The notes beneath the pieces are model-generated. The model searched no databases, was not told the origin of the DNA, and worked only from the letters and a program-made list of their open reading frames with translations. From Capitulum mitella (Eukaryota; Arthropoda; Thecostraca; Pollicipedomorpha; Pollicipedidae), in NCBI GenBank assembly GCA_030062745.1, contig CP099841.1:18417398-18481397 (forward strand): a stretch of DNA of 64,000 bases, given 5' to 3'. Every line of letters starts with the position of its first letter. Position 1 is the stretch's first letter. This document shows, piece after piece, positions 1 through 11,476 of this stretch. The translations under genes were made by a program, and so were the position numbers.

Positions 1-1490
1 CCCATGGGGTTGCGAAAAAAAGACGAAATTAAGATGTCTTTCCTCCCAAGCCGGAAAACGTTTCGTAGTCTATTATGTTAAGACACGATGGAAGGTGTTA
101 AGAAAAAGGGGAAAACGATCCCTTTTTTGCAACGCAATAGTTCTGGCTCATTTTTCTCTATTATAGTATGCCTACGTAGCGTGGCTGTCTGGCACTCCGC
201 ACTTCCGGTATCCGTAGGCCATTATTTCCGTCACAAGCTTTGTATTTTGTTGAGTCCGATCCCAGTGTTACTCAGTCCAAGACACTCCAGATGAATGAAG
301 AAAGAAAGGGAGCAAAATGATGACAGGATAGCAGGAATAGAACCAATTCCACTGCATCGTTTCCTGCACGCCTTTTTGAACGATTCAGGCATTCCAGGGA
401 CATAGAACCGGCGAAAAACGCAGTCTGCTCAGCTAGGAGACGATGCCGGCGGTAAATACCACAGTTTCGTTTCACCGGTTAGGCAGCGTGCGGCAGTAAC
501 CGCAGACATCCGGTGACGTCCACTGCTGCAGCCGGCGCAGCGTAAATCAGCCGCGCCTCGCAGGCGACGCCAGTGGCAGGAAGGACCCCACGCGCTGACA
601 GGTGTTTGTACCGCGCTGGGCTGCAATTTTCATCCGGTAGCGGTCATTCGGCGTGTTTGAAGCAGCCGAACAGACACGGTTAGGACTGAAGCAGGTGGTG
701 TTCAGGAGCTTCCTTTTTCACTTTCGGTCAGCTAAGGTTTCGGATGCCTGCTCGAGGCCGCTCGAGCACCTGCTCGCGGCAGAACCAAACCGCTTTCATC
801 AACGGCGACGGGACTCCTACTGGCTGTCATGCGGGAATCTGCCGCGACGGCCCCTCATTTCCCACATAAGTCGGCCGGTGTTCGTCACTGTTTTGAACGG
901 CGCTAACGGACAGCCGCCGTGGGAACAGTCGCCACTCGGCGTCCGTGCGCCGTCCCGCGCCGATGCTATCGCCATCTGGCACCGAGCCGTCGGCAGGGAC
1001 GACGATGACGTCAGCCCTTTGTGGACGGCTGTAGTGCAGCCACGACGGGATCGCCGAACGCGCCGCTCTCCGGGCTTCGCGCGAACGATGGCGCGACGGC
1101 GAAGGAACGGTGCGGGTATTCCGCCGACTCGCTGAGGCCGAGGGACCGATCTGAGGTCCGTGTTTGTTAGGGCGGGCGTATACAGACCGGCCGTGGGGAA
1201 TGCCTCAGGGTTAGCGTAATCAAGCCTTGACGCTTCCCGGATGCACCGCTAGCAGATAGGGAGTTCATGCAGAGATACTGCGTCTCACAGAGACAAGCTG
1301 GGGGAACTGTTCAATGTACCCGCGCTGGTGTGCAGTATTCATTTGCTATTTGGTAGCACTTTGTACGTCTATACGTTATCATATGCTATATTCTATTTAT
1401 TTCTCATGCTTTACAAACGAGTGCCATGCAGTATTATTGCATTATACATAACGCGTAATATATGTATACACAAAACATGCAAACAGATGG
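1..1490. other. No supported gene
   Basis: About 1.5 kb with no convincing coding exon. The GC-rich stretch from about 450 to 1250 keeps a 160-codon frame open on the + strand (653-1135), but its translation shows no domain, no repeat and no flanking splice sites, and GC-rich DNA opens frames by chance. A perfect TGACGTCA (CRE/ATF-type) octamer lies at 1006-1013 inside this GC-rich part, so it may be a CpG-island promoter whose exon I cannot see. Confidence 0.5.
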
Positions 1491-1495
1491 CACAT

Positions 1496-1500
<5 letters not shown>

Positions 1501-1546
<46 letters not shown>
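1501..1546. repeat. (AT)23 microsatellite
   Basis: An uninterrupted AT dinucleotide run, the first of five long TA/AT runs in the window. Open frames read through it give Tyr-Ile repeats and are artefacts. Confidence 0.95.
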
Positions 1547-1553
<7 letters not shown>

Positions 1554-1924
1554 CAAATCACCCATGACCCAAAGGTTCTCCACATTTATTAGAGTATCAA
1601 CGATTCCGTTTCAAATGAAGCTCTTTATAAGCCAGTGCCCCTAACCAGAACTGCAGATGTTGTTACCAACCTTAAACGCGTGATTTTGAACGATGGCGAA
1701 GTCCGATCACCGATACGTTTTTGATGATATTCAAGCTTTGCCGCGCAGATTCCGTGTAATAATGAGGATTGAAACGTACGGGCCGGTTGTGGCTGACGCA
1801 ACCGCGCACGAATAATAACCGTTTTCTGGATGTTGCTGGAAGTTGTGGTTAGGCTTTTGTTGTGGATTGTCTCGGTGGCAGTGGGACGTTCCTGGGTGGA
1901 GATGAAGAGTGTGTTATGCATAGT

Positions 1925-2512
1925 ATGAGTATGACAGCGTTTGGAATGCCTGGGTGGCGCCGTGGAGTATCTGAGAGAGTCTGGGTGACGGTTGAGTGTG
2001 CGGATGGCGGTGGGGAGTGTCTGCGTAGTGCCTGGTTGTCTGTGCATGGTGTCTCGGTATCCATGAGGAGTATCTGGGTGTCTGTGCAGGGTGCGCGGGT
2101 GCCTATGAGAAGTGCCTGGGTGTCTGAGCACGGTGTCAAAATGTCTGTGAGGAGTGTCAATGTGTCTGTGAGGAGTGTTTAGGTTTCTGTGCAGGGTGTC
2201 CGGGTGTCTGTGAGAAGTGCCCGGGTGTCTGTTAGGAGTGTGTTGATGTCTGTGCAGTGTGTCTGGGTGTCTGTGAGGCGTGTCTGGGCGTATGTGCATG
2301 GTGTCTCGGTATCTATGAGGAATGCCTGGGTGTCTGTGCAGAACATCCATGATGTCCGGTTGTCGGTGGAGAGTGCCTAACTGTCTGTGCATGGTGTCTG
2401 GGTATATATGGAGAGTGTTAAGGTGTCTGTGCAGAGTGTCCGGGTGTTTGTGAGGCGTGTCTGGGTGTCTGAGCATGGTGTCCAAATGTCTGTGAAGAGT
2501 GCCTAGGTGCCT
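1925..2512. repeat. 21-bp minisatellite, about 27 degenerate copies
   Basis: A G/T-rich tandem array with a unit close to GTGTCTGTGAGGAGTGTCTG plus one base. Because the period (21) is a multiple of three, the complementary strand stays open for 286 codons (1625-2485), giving a His/Arg/Pro/Asp-Thr heptad-like repeat. That frame has no start context or splice signals of its own and is best treated as repeat, not gene. Units differ by point changes and small indels, so the array is old. Confidence 0.85.
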
Positions 2513-2639
2513 GTGCGGGGGGTTCTGGTGGTGGCCGGGAGTCGGAGCCCTGGCGGCGCCATCTGCCTGAGGACCGCCATTTCTATGCAGCCGGCGTCCC
2601 GGTCCGCCGGCGGGCTCTCGGCCGGCGGTGTACTACGTA

Positions 2640-5600
2640 GCAGGCGGCGCGGGCCGTCCCATCGCATGTTACCGCTGATTTCCTCATGGGGTTGGCGATG
2701 CCAGAAAGCGGAGGGAGTATCTTGTGTTTATATCGCCAGATTTGAGAACGCTTTGCATTTCCATCATTTCCAGCACAGGATTTTTCCGCATTTACCTGTC
2801 CTTGGGAACAGGTTGTAATATTTTCTCGGAATGAAGCTGGAGCCCCCGTGCATAGGATAAGCCCAGCTTCTTATCTGCGTAGCGTTCACGTCACCATGAA
2901 TAGTTAAAACCGCAGTTTTATTTCCCGCTCACGAGGTTAATACTAGGAAGTATGCCAGTGGTCGTAACGTAACACAGTATGTTAGTCATATGCATGGCAA
3001 CTAAGATGGCGGTCATGGCCACGTGTGTGCAGCAGCCGCTTTCGAGTATATCTGACAGGTGCCAACAATGTCAGGTGCCTCTCTGTTATTGCAAATGCAT
3101 GCTTATGCGTGTAGCAGCCCATATCATCCGTCAGAGGACACTTTTGCAAACCGCTTGCTCAGTGAGAATCGCGCTCCATCCCGTGGCTCGAAAAGACAGA
3201 AACGGAAAGGTTTTTGTGCTCGTCCTGAAATAGCTGCAAATCCATACTCAGTGCGCGGCCTTCGAGTTCTGTACGACAAGTCATTCCCAATGCCGTCAGG
3301 AAGGTATGCGGCTGGCCAGCGGCCAGCGGTCGGGCCGAAGCCGTCCTTCAAGCGGCTCTGGCGGAATCTGCCCCACCCGGTTCCTCCGTAGGCACATAAA
3401 TCAGTGGCCGCAACCGCCGCCGACACCGACAGGCGGCGTTGGTTCGAAACTGGGACCTCTCTATCGGTCTGCAGGCGCTGCTGGGCGGCCGCCGCCGCCG
3501 TGTTGGGGCGCCGGCGCGCTCACGGATTCAGCGAACGGCAGCGGCTGCAGCTGCACGTGCCGCGTCACGCCGGGGCCTTGGCCTGGCGGCCGGCGCCGCG
3601 CCGGCAGAGAGCGCTCTGCGCTCCAGCCCGGTGCGCTCTTTGCACCCGCAAGGAGAGGGCACGCTCAGAAACAGGGCAGTGGCCCCGGATTTTGGGCGTC
3701 GGCGATTGTCGATGCCGTGACGCGTCTCTTTTTGTAAAGTTACGTTTTCTGTTGGTCGAGAACAGAATACATGGCTGGGCTGTAAATAATGTGGATTTAT
3801 AGTTGTTTGTCCTTGGAAAGACAGAGCCTATCTGAGCACATCTCACGCGCCTGAAGTACGTCAGACCACATTTCAGGCAACTTCCATGAACTTTTGCTGA
3901 TTAGAAACCTGTCATGTGCAGAAAAACGTTCTGGCCTGCCTTGGTGCACGGACAACGTGAAGAACCATGGACCACGAGCACAGAGGATTGTAAGAGACAG
4001 TGCAGTTCCGTGGCGCTGGCGTGTTCATTAATGAACAGGTGACGTTGTCATTTTTTAATCCGCCAGGGAATCCTTCGCGCTCCCTCGTACCGTGTTGTTA
4101 CGAAACGCAGCCTCGATCAGACGGGGGCCTGGCCAGCCAGTGCGCAAAACTCCATCGTTAATTTGGAGCTGATGTCAGTTGATTTTGATCTGTTGCAGTG
4201 CGATACGGTTTTTCTGTCTGTAAGTCTCTCGGCTCCTGTCGGCTTCCTAGGAACACCGAGACGTCTCAGTACCGCGCAACGTTGGCATCAGCGGCACCAG
4301 ATATCCGAGTTCGTCTTGAGGAAGTGTGCTGCGGTGAAGAGCTTGGAGTGGTTTCTTTCCATTTTTGCCGGACCGACCACCTCTTGATCCGTGCCATTGC
4401 TGCGAACAATTCCCAGAAAGCCTCTGTTCCTCTTTGCAACCATCCTGAAGGATTCCTGGATCTCGGGCCACAACAAAAAGACACGATTTGCTAACATGCA
4501 ACTCAGGTTTGATAAGCGCGAGACGTCATCACTGATATATCAGCACTTTTTTCGTTTCTCCTGCGGGATGAAATGTTTGTCACGGTTAGCTACTTTCCTT
4601 CCTGTCGTATCTAACCACATCATGGTTGCCAATTTTTCCTCAGGATGGATCCAGGTTGGAACTAAATGGGCCATGGCTTCGTCCCAGATGACCAACGTTG
4701 GGCAGAAAATCGCCTGCTTGTTATGTCGTATTAAGACATGGACATGTGTGTTCTAGCGCCGCATACTACTGTCCCTGAGAAACAAAAAGACAGCCCTCTT
4801 TTAAGCTATTCCGCGTGCCAGACCTCGCACTTCCCATCTTCTTTTCTGCATCCCACCAGCAGTCCGGTCCTTCTCAGACCGGTCCGTTTGATCCGCTCCT
4901 GTTTCCACGTGATGCGTGACACAGGGAATTCACGGCGGCGAGATTCGTGAGTATGAACAACAGGAAAGCCAGATGCTAGGAAGAATTAATCAGATATTCC
5001 GCTAAGTGCAACGGTTATGACAGCAGACAACCTGTTTCCTTCCCGCTCTTCTGGTGCCGCATTTATGCCAGGAAGCCGGCCGTCTCCTGTCGTCGGAAGC
5101 CCGGCTTCCCCAAGAGCGCTGACCGGGTGCGTCTCACGGCTGCGTCATCGTCGATCGAGGCGCGTTCCCACTGCACGCCGGCCACGCCTGGCGACCTGAG
5201 GCCGTCATCGATTACGGCAATTTTTCGGAAGAGCGGGTCGCGCCAATGGCGGCTTTGACTTGGCATCGGCGCCGCCCCGTTCCTCGAACGGCGGCCGTCG
5301 CGGCCGAGCGGCGCGGTCCGCGGCCGCTTCGGACAGCCTCATGACGTCGACGGGCCCGGACGTTGCGTCACCGGCGTCCTGCCGACCGCCGCCGCCGGCG
5401 CGGGCTTTCCGGTCGTCGGACGCCGGCGCGGCGCCGGCCGACCGGCCGCCTCTCCGTCACGGTGGTGACGCGACGCAGACTGGCCGCCTCTTCGTCACTC
5501 TAGTGGCGCGGCAGCCGCGGCCGCGCCGGCGCTGCGGACGCCGGCCGGCCGCCGCCAACGAATCCAGCGCGCGCGCCAAGGCCGGGGTAACGGTCGCGGC

Positions 5601-7900
5601 GTCAGCCGGGTAGCCGCCGGCGGCGGCCGGCGGTTTCACTTTTTACCGCCGGCGCCGGCCGGCGCGCCTTCTACTTTCATTTTTCCGGCGTGCAACGGCG
5701 GATACGCCGTGAACCGGGCTGCTTCCCGAGCCCGTCCGGGCAGATGTATGGCGGGACTCCGCGGACTCCGCATTCCGCTGGCGGTTGATGGGCTCAGCGG
5801 TTCGCGGAACATGTGCATACATTGTCCTGTGTACACAGGACACTGCTGATGGCGTATGTAAATACGACACTTGCAGAGAACAACAGTATGCTGGCAGGAT
5901 CCTGAGCCGAGCGATAGCCCCAACGGTTACCAGCTGGTTTATTCAGGGTTCGGCGAATGGTGATCGCACTGTTCTCCGCAGCCGCGGGCCTTTTCTCCGT
6001 GTCGGTCGTGTCGGCCGTGCCCTGTCCGGTCCGCTCCGGTCGGGGGACCACCGGCGGCCATGGTCGGCTCGGCCGGTCGCTCGTGAGCCCGAGTGGGCCG
6101 CGCCCGGGGCGGCGCGATCCTATCAGTTCACTGACACCGGCCGCTGCACGGCAGCCGTCCGCAGTAACTGGCGGCATCGCGCCGGGCGGTCGGCGGCGGA
6201 GCGCGGGCCCCGTTCCAAGGCACGTGCCCCCCCCGTCCCCGTCTCCCCTCGCGCCAGGGCTGTGTTCTGGACGGTCGAGCTTGGACGGACTCGTCGGCGC
6301 GCGTTCGGGCGGCGCGCCGCCCGCTCCCCGCCGGATGCGCGCCGGCCGCACCTGCCGGCGGCCGGATGGGACCGGACGGCGACCCCTGGCGCCGCCGCTG
6401 CCCCGGGCGCCGCCGCAGACAGCTGCACCGGCGCTGGCGCGGCGCGCAAGTGGCGCCGGTACGGCACGGCGGCGCAGCGGCACTTCCAGCGGCGGCCGCC
6501 GGCGGGGCGGCTGCCCGCCCTGCAGGCGTAGCTGGGATTTACGCCCCGCTCTGAGGCGCTCCAGGGCGTAGTTTGTAGATGTATGAAAGTTGTGAAAATG
6601 TTCTGTTTTGTTATCAGTCTCGGATGCTGGTTTGTAACACGCATGACTGATTTCGTGTAAACAGCACGTTTCTGTGGTTTTTACGCCCGCGCCTAGCGGC
6701 GGCAGATCCGCTTCTGCTTGGTCCCAGGATGTCGTAGCCGAACTTTTGAAACCGGGCTGGGCTAAGCAGGACGAGCGGTTAATTTCACCTTGAGCGCCTC
6801 AGCCCAGCACACGATTCGCAAGGTTACTAGCGGGGTTGCTTGGGATTCATGTTCGTGCTGCTGGTGCAGCCATAAAACGTCGAGCCAAATTGATGATTGC
6901 TGTTCGAATCTATGATCCGCATGTGTCGGAATATGTTATGCGCATAGACTGGTAGATATGGCTCGTGCATGAACTCCGTTCCACGTGCAGTCTGCACTGC
7001 TGCTCCGCAGAAGCGTTTTTCTTAGTCTTCAAGAACGTACATTGTTTAACCGTAAGTAGCAGTAACTACTGGCTTTCATTCAGCGAACTGGACCGGTCTG
7101 CAACACACCAAGGCTGTCATTCACAAGTCCGTATCGCATGTCTGAACAGGGTTGGATCCAAGAGACCTAATGGGCCGTAGTTCCTTCAGGATATGTACTT
7201 CAGATTTTGCAGGTTTGCTATACATATGCTGAAGGTATCACATACCTGTGTACTGTATTTATCTACATATAGACAAATATGCATGCTCAGAAGGCTTTTC
7301 ATTTCACTAACAACTAATACACACCTTTTTGAAACATTTTATGTCTCGTTTTGAAAGATCCTTCACATCCTCTCACTGTTTCCTCCGAAAGCGATCTGGC
7401 TGCTACCAAGATGGCCGTCGAGATCCGATTCATCTTTGAAGGGCCAAACTTGTTTTAGAGCAGTGGAATTCCGGCATATTGGAATGAGCCAGGTTTCAAG
7501 TTGTTGCATATCTTATGGGTACTCAAATGCCATTTTGCTTTGCGCTTGTGCATTTGTTCCCAGCGATGCATGGAAATCGTTGCCAGCCAAAACGTGACAA
7601 ACGGCTTCGCCGCACTTCGTGTTTTTCTGCAGCAACTTCATTCGCCTCAATTTCTCTCGGACCCGCCTTGCCTGCCGGGCACACCTGGCCTTCATTAAAG
7701 ATCTGGGGCAAGCATGTCGATTTCTTGACGAGTTCTCTCTGCCTGTTTCTGCCGTTGCCGGGCCTGAGAAGCACCGATCAGGTTAAAACTCAGCAAACGT
7801 ATCAAGGCCGTTTCCAACAAAGCGATAAAGTCACCTTTAAACAAACTAGTAAATTAGTCATGTGTTATATATTAATATATTACATATCATAAATTAATAA
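2640..7900. other. Gene-free region with three CpG-rich blocks
   Basis: No exon could be supported over 5.2 kb. Strongly GC- and CpG-rich blocks lie at about 3280-3690, 5100-5690 and 5930-6545, and several overlapping frames are open in each on both strands, as expected of GC-rich non-coding DNA. Between them the sequence is AT/GC balanced and closed in all frames. The blocks may be promoters or first exons of genes whose other exons lie outside, but none shows a clear start codon followed by a consensus donor. Confidence 0.4.
5100..6545. promoter_or_regulatory. Paired CpG islands
   Basis: Two blocks (5100-5690 and 5930-6545) of very high GC and CpG density, with tracts of GCCGGC-type words, separated by about 240 bp of ordinary sequence. 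They resemble the GC context seen around the coding exons of the three supported genes. No TATA motif or credible first exon was found, so a promoter role is only inferred from composition. Confidence 0.3.
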
Positions 7901-7919
7901 AAATATATATACCTATATG

Positions 7920-7924
<5 letters not shown>

Positions 7925-7980
<56 letters not shown>
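7925..7980. repeat. (TA)n(TG)n compound microsatellite
   Basis: About 40 bp of TA followed by about 17 bp of TG/GT. It forms the outer left end of the fold-back element. Confidence 0.95.
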
Positions 7981-8692
7981 ATGTATATGTGTATGCATTA
8001 GAGTGATCTTTAAATGCTGCTTTGAATCTTCTCGAAAGTGCTTTTCCGTGATTTTGTTTGACTTATTGAAAGAATAGCCTGTGGAAAATTTCGTCCATAT
8101 TGATCGACGTTTACCACTCATATGGATGCTGTATGTCGTTCCCTGGACGTTGCAATATCCAGTGCTGTCTGTACGGGCGGCCAGCCGCTAGCACCAAGTT
8201 CGCATGCAAGGGTCAGATGTAAAGCCGTCAGGGTCCATATTGTTGGGTTTTGGAGTGTTGTTTGACATGGACTGGGTTAACTCTCAAGGAGCGCGATTTG
8301 GATATTTCACGGCTTGGCTGGCAATCCACAAACACCTCCCGGTGTTTCAGGAGCTTTGTTTCTGGGCTGTTAGTCAATCCGTGCCATTGTTAAGATCACG
8401 GTCTTTGATTGCTAGCCCAGCCCATGCCACATAATACTTCGAAATCCAACAACATGGATCTCGACGGCTTCACATGAGAACCCGAGCCGAGCCGAGCCGA
8501 GCCTCTGTGCTTGGTGTTAGCTGCCGTCCGCCTGAGCAGACAGCACGGGAGACTGCAAAGCCAGCGAGCCATTTTCAACCTCCATGAACAGTGATAAACG
8601 CCGATAAAAATGGACGAAGTTTTCGACAAGCCTTTCTTTCAATGGGTTCAGCTTCGAGAAAAGTGAAATACAGCATCTGAGGACCATTGCAA

Positions 8693-8698
<6 letters not shown>

Positions 8699-8750
<52 letters not shown>
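8699..8750. repeat. (TA)26 microsatellite
   Basis: Uninterrupted TA run at the outer right end of the fold-back element, symmetrical to the left run. Confidence 0.95.
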
Positions 8751-8755
<5 letters not shown>

Positions 8756-8799
8756 CTATGAAATGCACTGGCATGACATCTATCATCTGTGACATAATC

Positions 8800-11435
8800 T
8801 ATCCTTTGCGGATGGAAGGTCGTAGTCGGCAAAATGTATCACGTTTCCTTTTTTCAAAATGTCATATGCGCAGTTATTTCATTCAGCCATAGATTGTTCA
8901 TCTAATACTCTTGAGTTAAATCAGAAAGTGTAGGGTTTACGAACCTTTGGAGAGTCATTGTTGTATTAATCAAGTGCAAACGACAGATGTCGTTTTCCGT
9001 CCATGTCGTCGAGTTCCCATAATACACAGTCAGTTTTGTGTTCTTGTATTGTGTCTTTTCAGGAGAAATCAGAAACGTTTAAAATTTATTGGCATTCGAT
9101 CACAAGAATTATGCGTATCACACGTAAAATATTTCGTGCAACTAAACAGTTAAGTGGTACGCCTGGTATTTATTATCAGTATTCCTTTACGTTTCAGAAA
9201 CAGAAACTTCTTAGTAGTTCTGTTCATACATATTCCAGGCCATCGTTATGGAATTTCGCATAAAGCACAGCAATATAAATAGCATAAGGTGGTGCAATGA
9301 CTAAAATGATTTATTTCAGGAAAATCAATGAGAGTAAGAGACACGATATGTAGCAATAAAACAAAAAAAAACATAAAAGATTTGAGGCTTCTGAAGGTCC
9401 GGCCAAAGTTGGCGTTGCTAGTTGAAAATGCACTACGCATTATTGAAAATGCTGGAATAGGCCCCGTGCTCCCATTCCCGCATGCCATCATTCACACACC
9501 TGGCCTCTGCTCACAATCATAACACACAAATCCTATGGACCATGACTCCAGTGGTCAACATCGCTTACAGGTGGCGAACTCAGGGAAAGTTACAGCCCAT
9601 ACCCAACAGCTAACGCCCTGACCATTTACATGGCCGGTTCAGAAACGGTGCCACGTGCAAATTTTTCCTCTGAGTGGGTTGCAGTGAACTGATTGTGTTG
9701 TTCGTGCGGTGCATTTCTGGATGATTGTTATGCAGATTTTACCCCGGTAGTCGGCTTTTTGGGGCCGGTTTCTGTCAGTAATGAATGGATCAGGCTTCCA
9801 GACATAACTTGCCAGCCATTTTAGGCGGGCGACATGGCCCTGCGAGCGTCGTCCGTCACGGTACGTCCTGAACGGGCGCGCGGTGCCGTACCGGGCCAGA
9901 CCCGACCGCTGCACTCGCCGCCGCCGCACACGAAAGAAACCCGGCCCACAATGGCGGATAGTGTTAGCACGTGTGGCAGTGGCTAGGCCCCGGTCTTCGC
10001 CGCGGCAGGCACGCCATGGACCGCCCCTCGCCGCCCCCTCTGCCGAGCTTGCCGGACGGGGGATTAGCAGCCACCGAGTAGGCTGAAAACAGCACGGGCA
10101 GAAGCGTCCGGGGCAGACGCCGTTAATCGCCGGCTGAGACAAAGGCCCGCCAGCTTTGCTGAAGGCCCCGACGCGGGTCCGGCGGCCGCCGAGTGTTACG
10201 ATGGAGGTGGATGCGTGCTGAAGCACAGCGCCCTGTCCGGCGCCTTGCCGGCCACCGATGGGACGCGGACAAGCTTCAGTGCAGTAGGCGGACCATTGGT
10301 GCAGGATCCCGGGAATACATTCGTGAGGAACGGGGACGAACAGGCGGATTTTTATTCACTTTTCTTCTTGAACGCCATAGAATTGCCTTTAAAATTACGA
10401 AAGGGTGGGAGATGGGCTCCTCTACGGCCCATTCCATTCCTGCTTCAGTGAGGTCAGCCATGTTGAGGTGTTTGCTTCAGTTTCCACACCATTGCTACGC
10501 AAATAATACAAGTATGCTGAAATTCTGCGTGTAGATGCGCATTTTGACAACGTTCCAGAATGAAATTTGGCTAGCGACAAATTTATTTGTGTGCGGGGCT
10601 CGCTACTTGATCCGTTTTTATTGTCTGACCTTCCATTTCTCACGGAATTGGCAATGCACAGACTAGTTTTTTTCCAGACCGACGGAAGTAGTGCTCTGCG
10701 GTTACCTAATGGCGCAGAATTTTATCGTTGCCTCACTTGTCGCTCGGAGGAAACTGGGCTTCAAGTGTGGCGCTCTGGCTTGCAGGCCTTAGCTTTCGCT
10801 GGGTCGTTTTTTAGAAGCCTTCCCACCGCCGGTTCGATCAGCTACATTGTCGTTAGCCGGGTATGGTTTGATAGGGTCCGGCATGTTTCTTATGCAATGC
10901 ACTTTTATTAAGCGGGACACCCATTTCGATTGGGGACTCCTGGTTTGATTGGAGATGCGCTGATTCTGTTTGCACGTGCGGTGCATTTGATGCACCCGAG
11001 AAGGTTTCTTTTTTATCTTTTAATTTATGATATACAGTTTTTCATGGTGTTTCGTTATTTTGATCAAGATATCACAATGCTTGTGCTGGATGTTACATTA
11101 TTTTCCTCATTCCTATTGCTTATTTTTTGCGTTTGGTTTTGGCGGTGGGTTTTCCGATACTACTATGCTACCATGTTCTTCTGCTGTGGTGTTTCACTTG
11201 TCCTACTCAGCTGTTAAGAGTCAAGATTGCAAGAATCGCAAAGGCATAGTGAGGGATTAACGCACAGGATACTCTGCGAAACAAAACGAAACGAACTAGA
11301 CAAATTACAGACAAGAATTGCCAGGAACAAACGCAGAAAGCAAATCAAGCAACGCTATAAGTCGAAATTTTCGACAAATGGACGACGAATTGGATCACTG
11401 ATGTTTAGGTCATATGTACAGCAGTACGGTCGTTG

Positions 11436-11476
<41 letters not shown>

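Larger units (their letters stand above)
7925..8750. mobile_element. Fold-back element, ~370-bp inverted arms capped by TA runs
   Basis: The left part (about 7925-8300) reappears in reverse orientation as the right part (about 8370-8750). Matching landmarks, reading each arm from the outside in, are: a TA microsatellite (7925-7964; 8699-8750), a TTCTCGAA core (near 8030 and 8658), a TTCGTCCAT word (8091 and 8609), a GCTARCACCAAG word (8187; near 8513) and a CCATRTTGTTGG word (8234; near 8447). Identity is roughly 70-80 percent with small indels. There is no transposase. The structure fits a fold-back or long-TIR MITE. The left TA run continues into TG repeats. Confidence 0.6.

Noticed and set aside
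5785..6531. 248-codon + strand ORF
   Set aside because: It lies in a CpG-rich block where - strand frames of similar length are also open. The translation is Arg/Ala/Pro-rich without domains, and there are no splice signals at its ends.
8575..8832. Tyr-Ile repeat ORFs over TA runs (also at 1328-1567, 7894-8121 and 57216-57422)
   Set aside because: They are translations of TA microsatellites.
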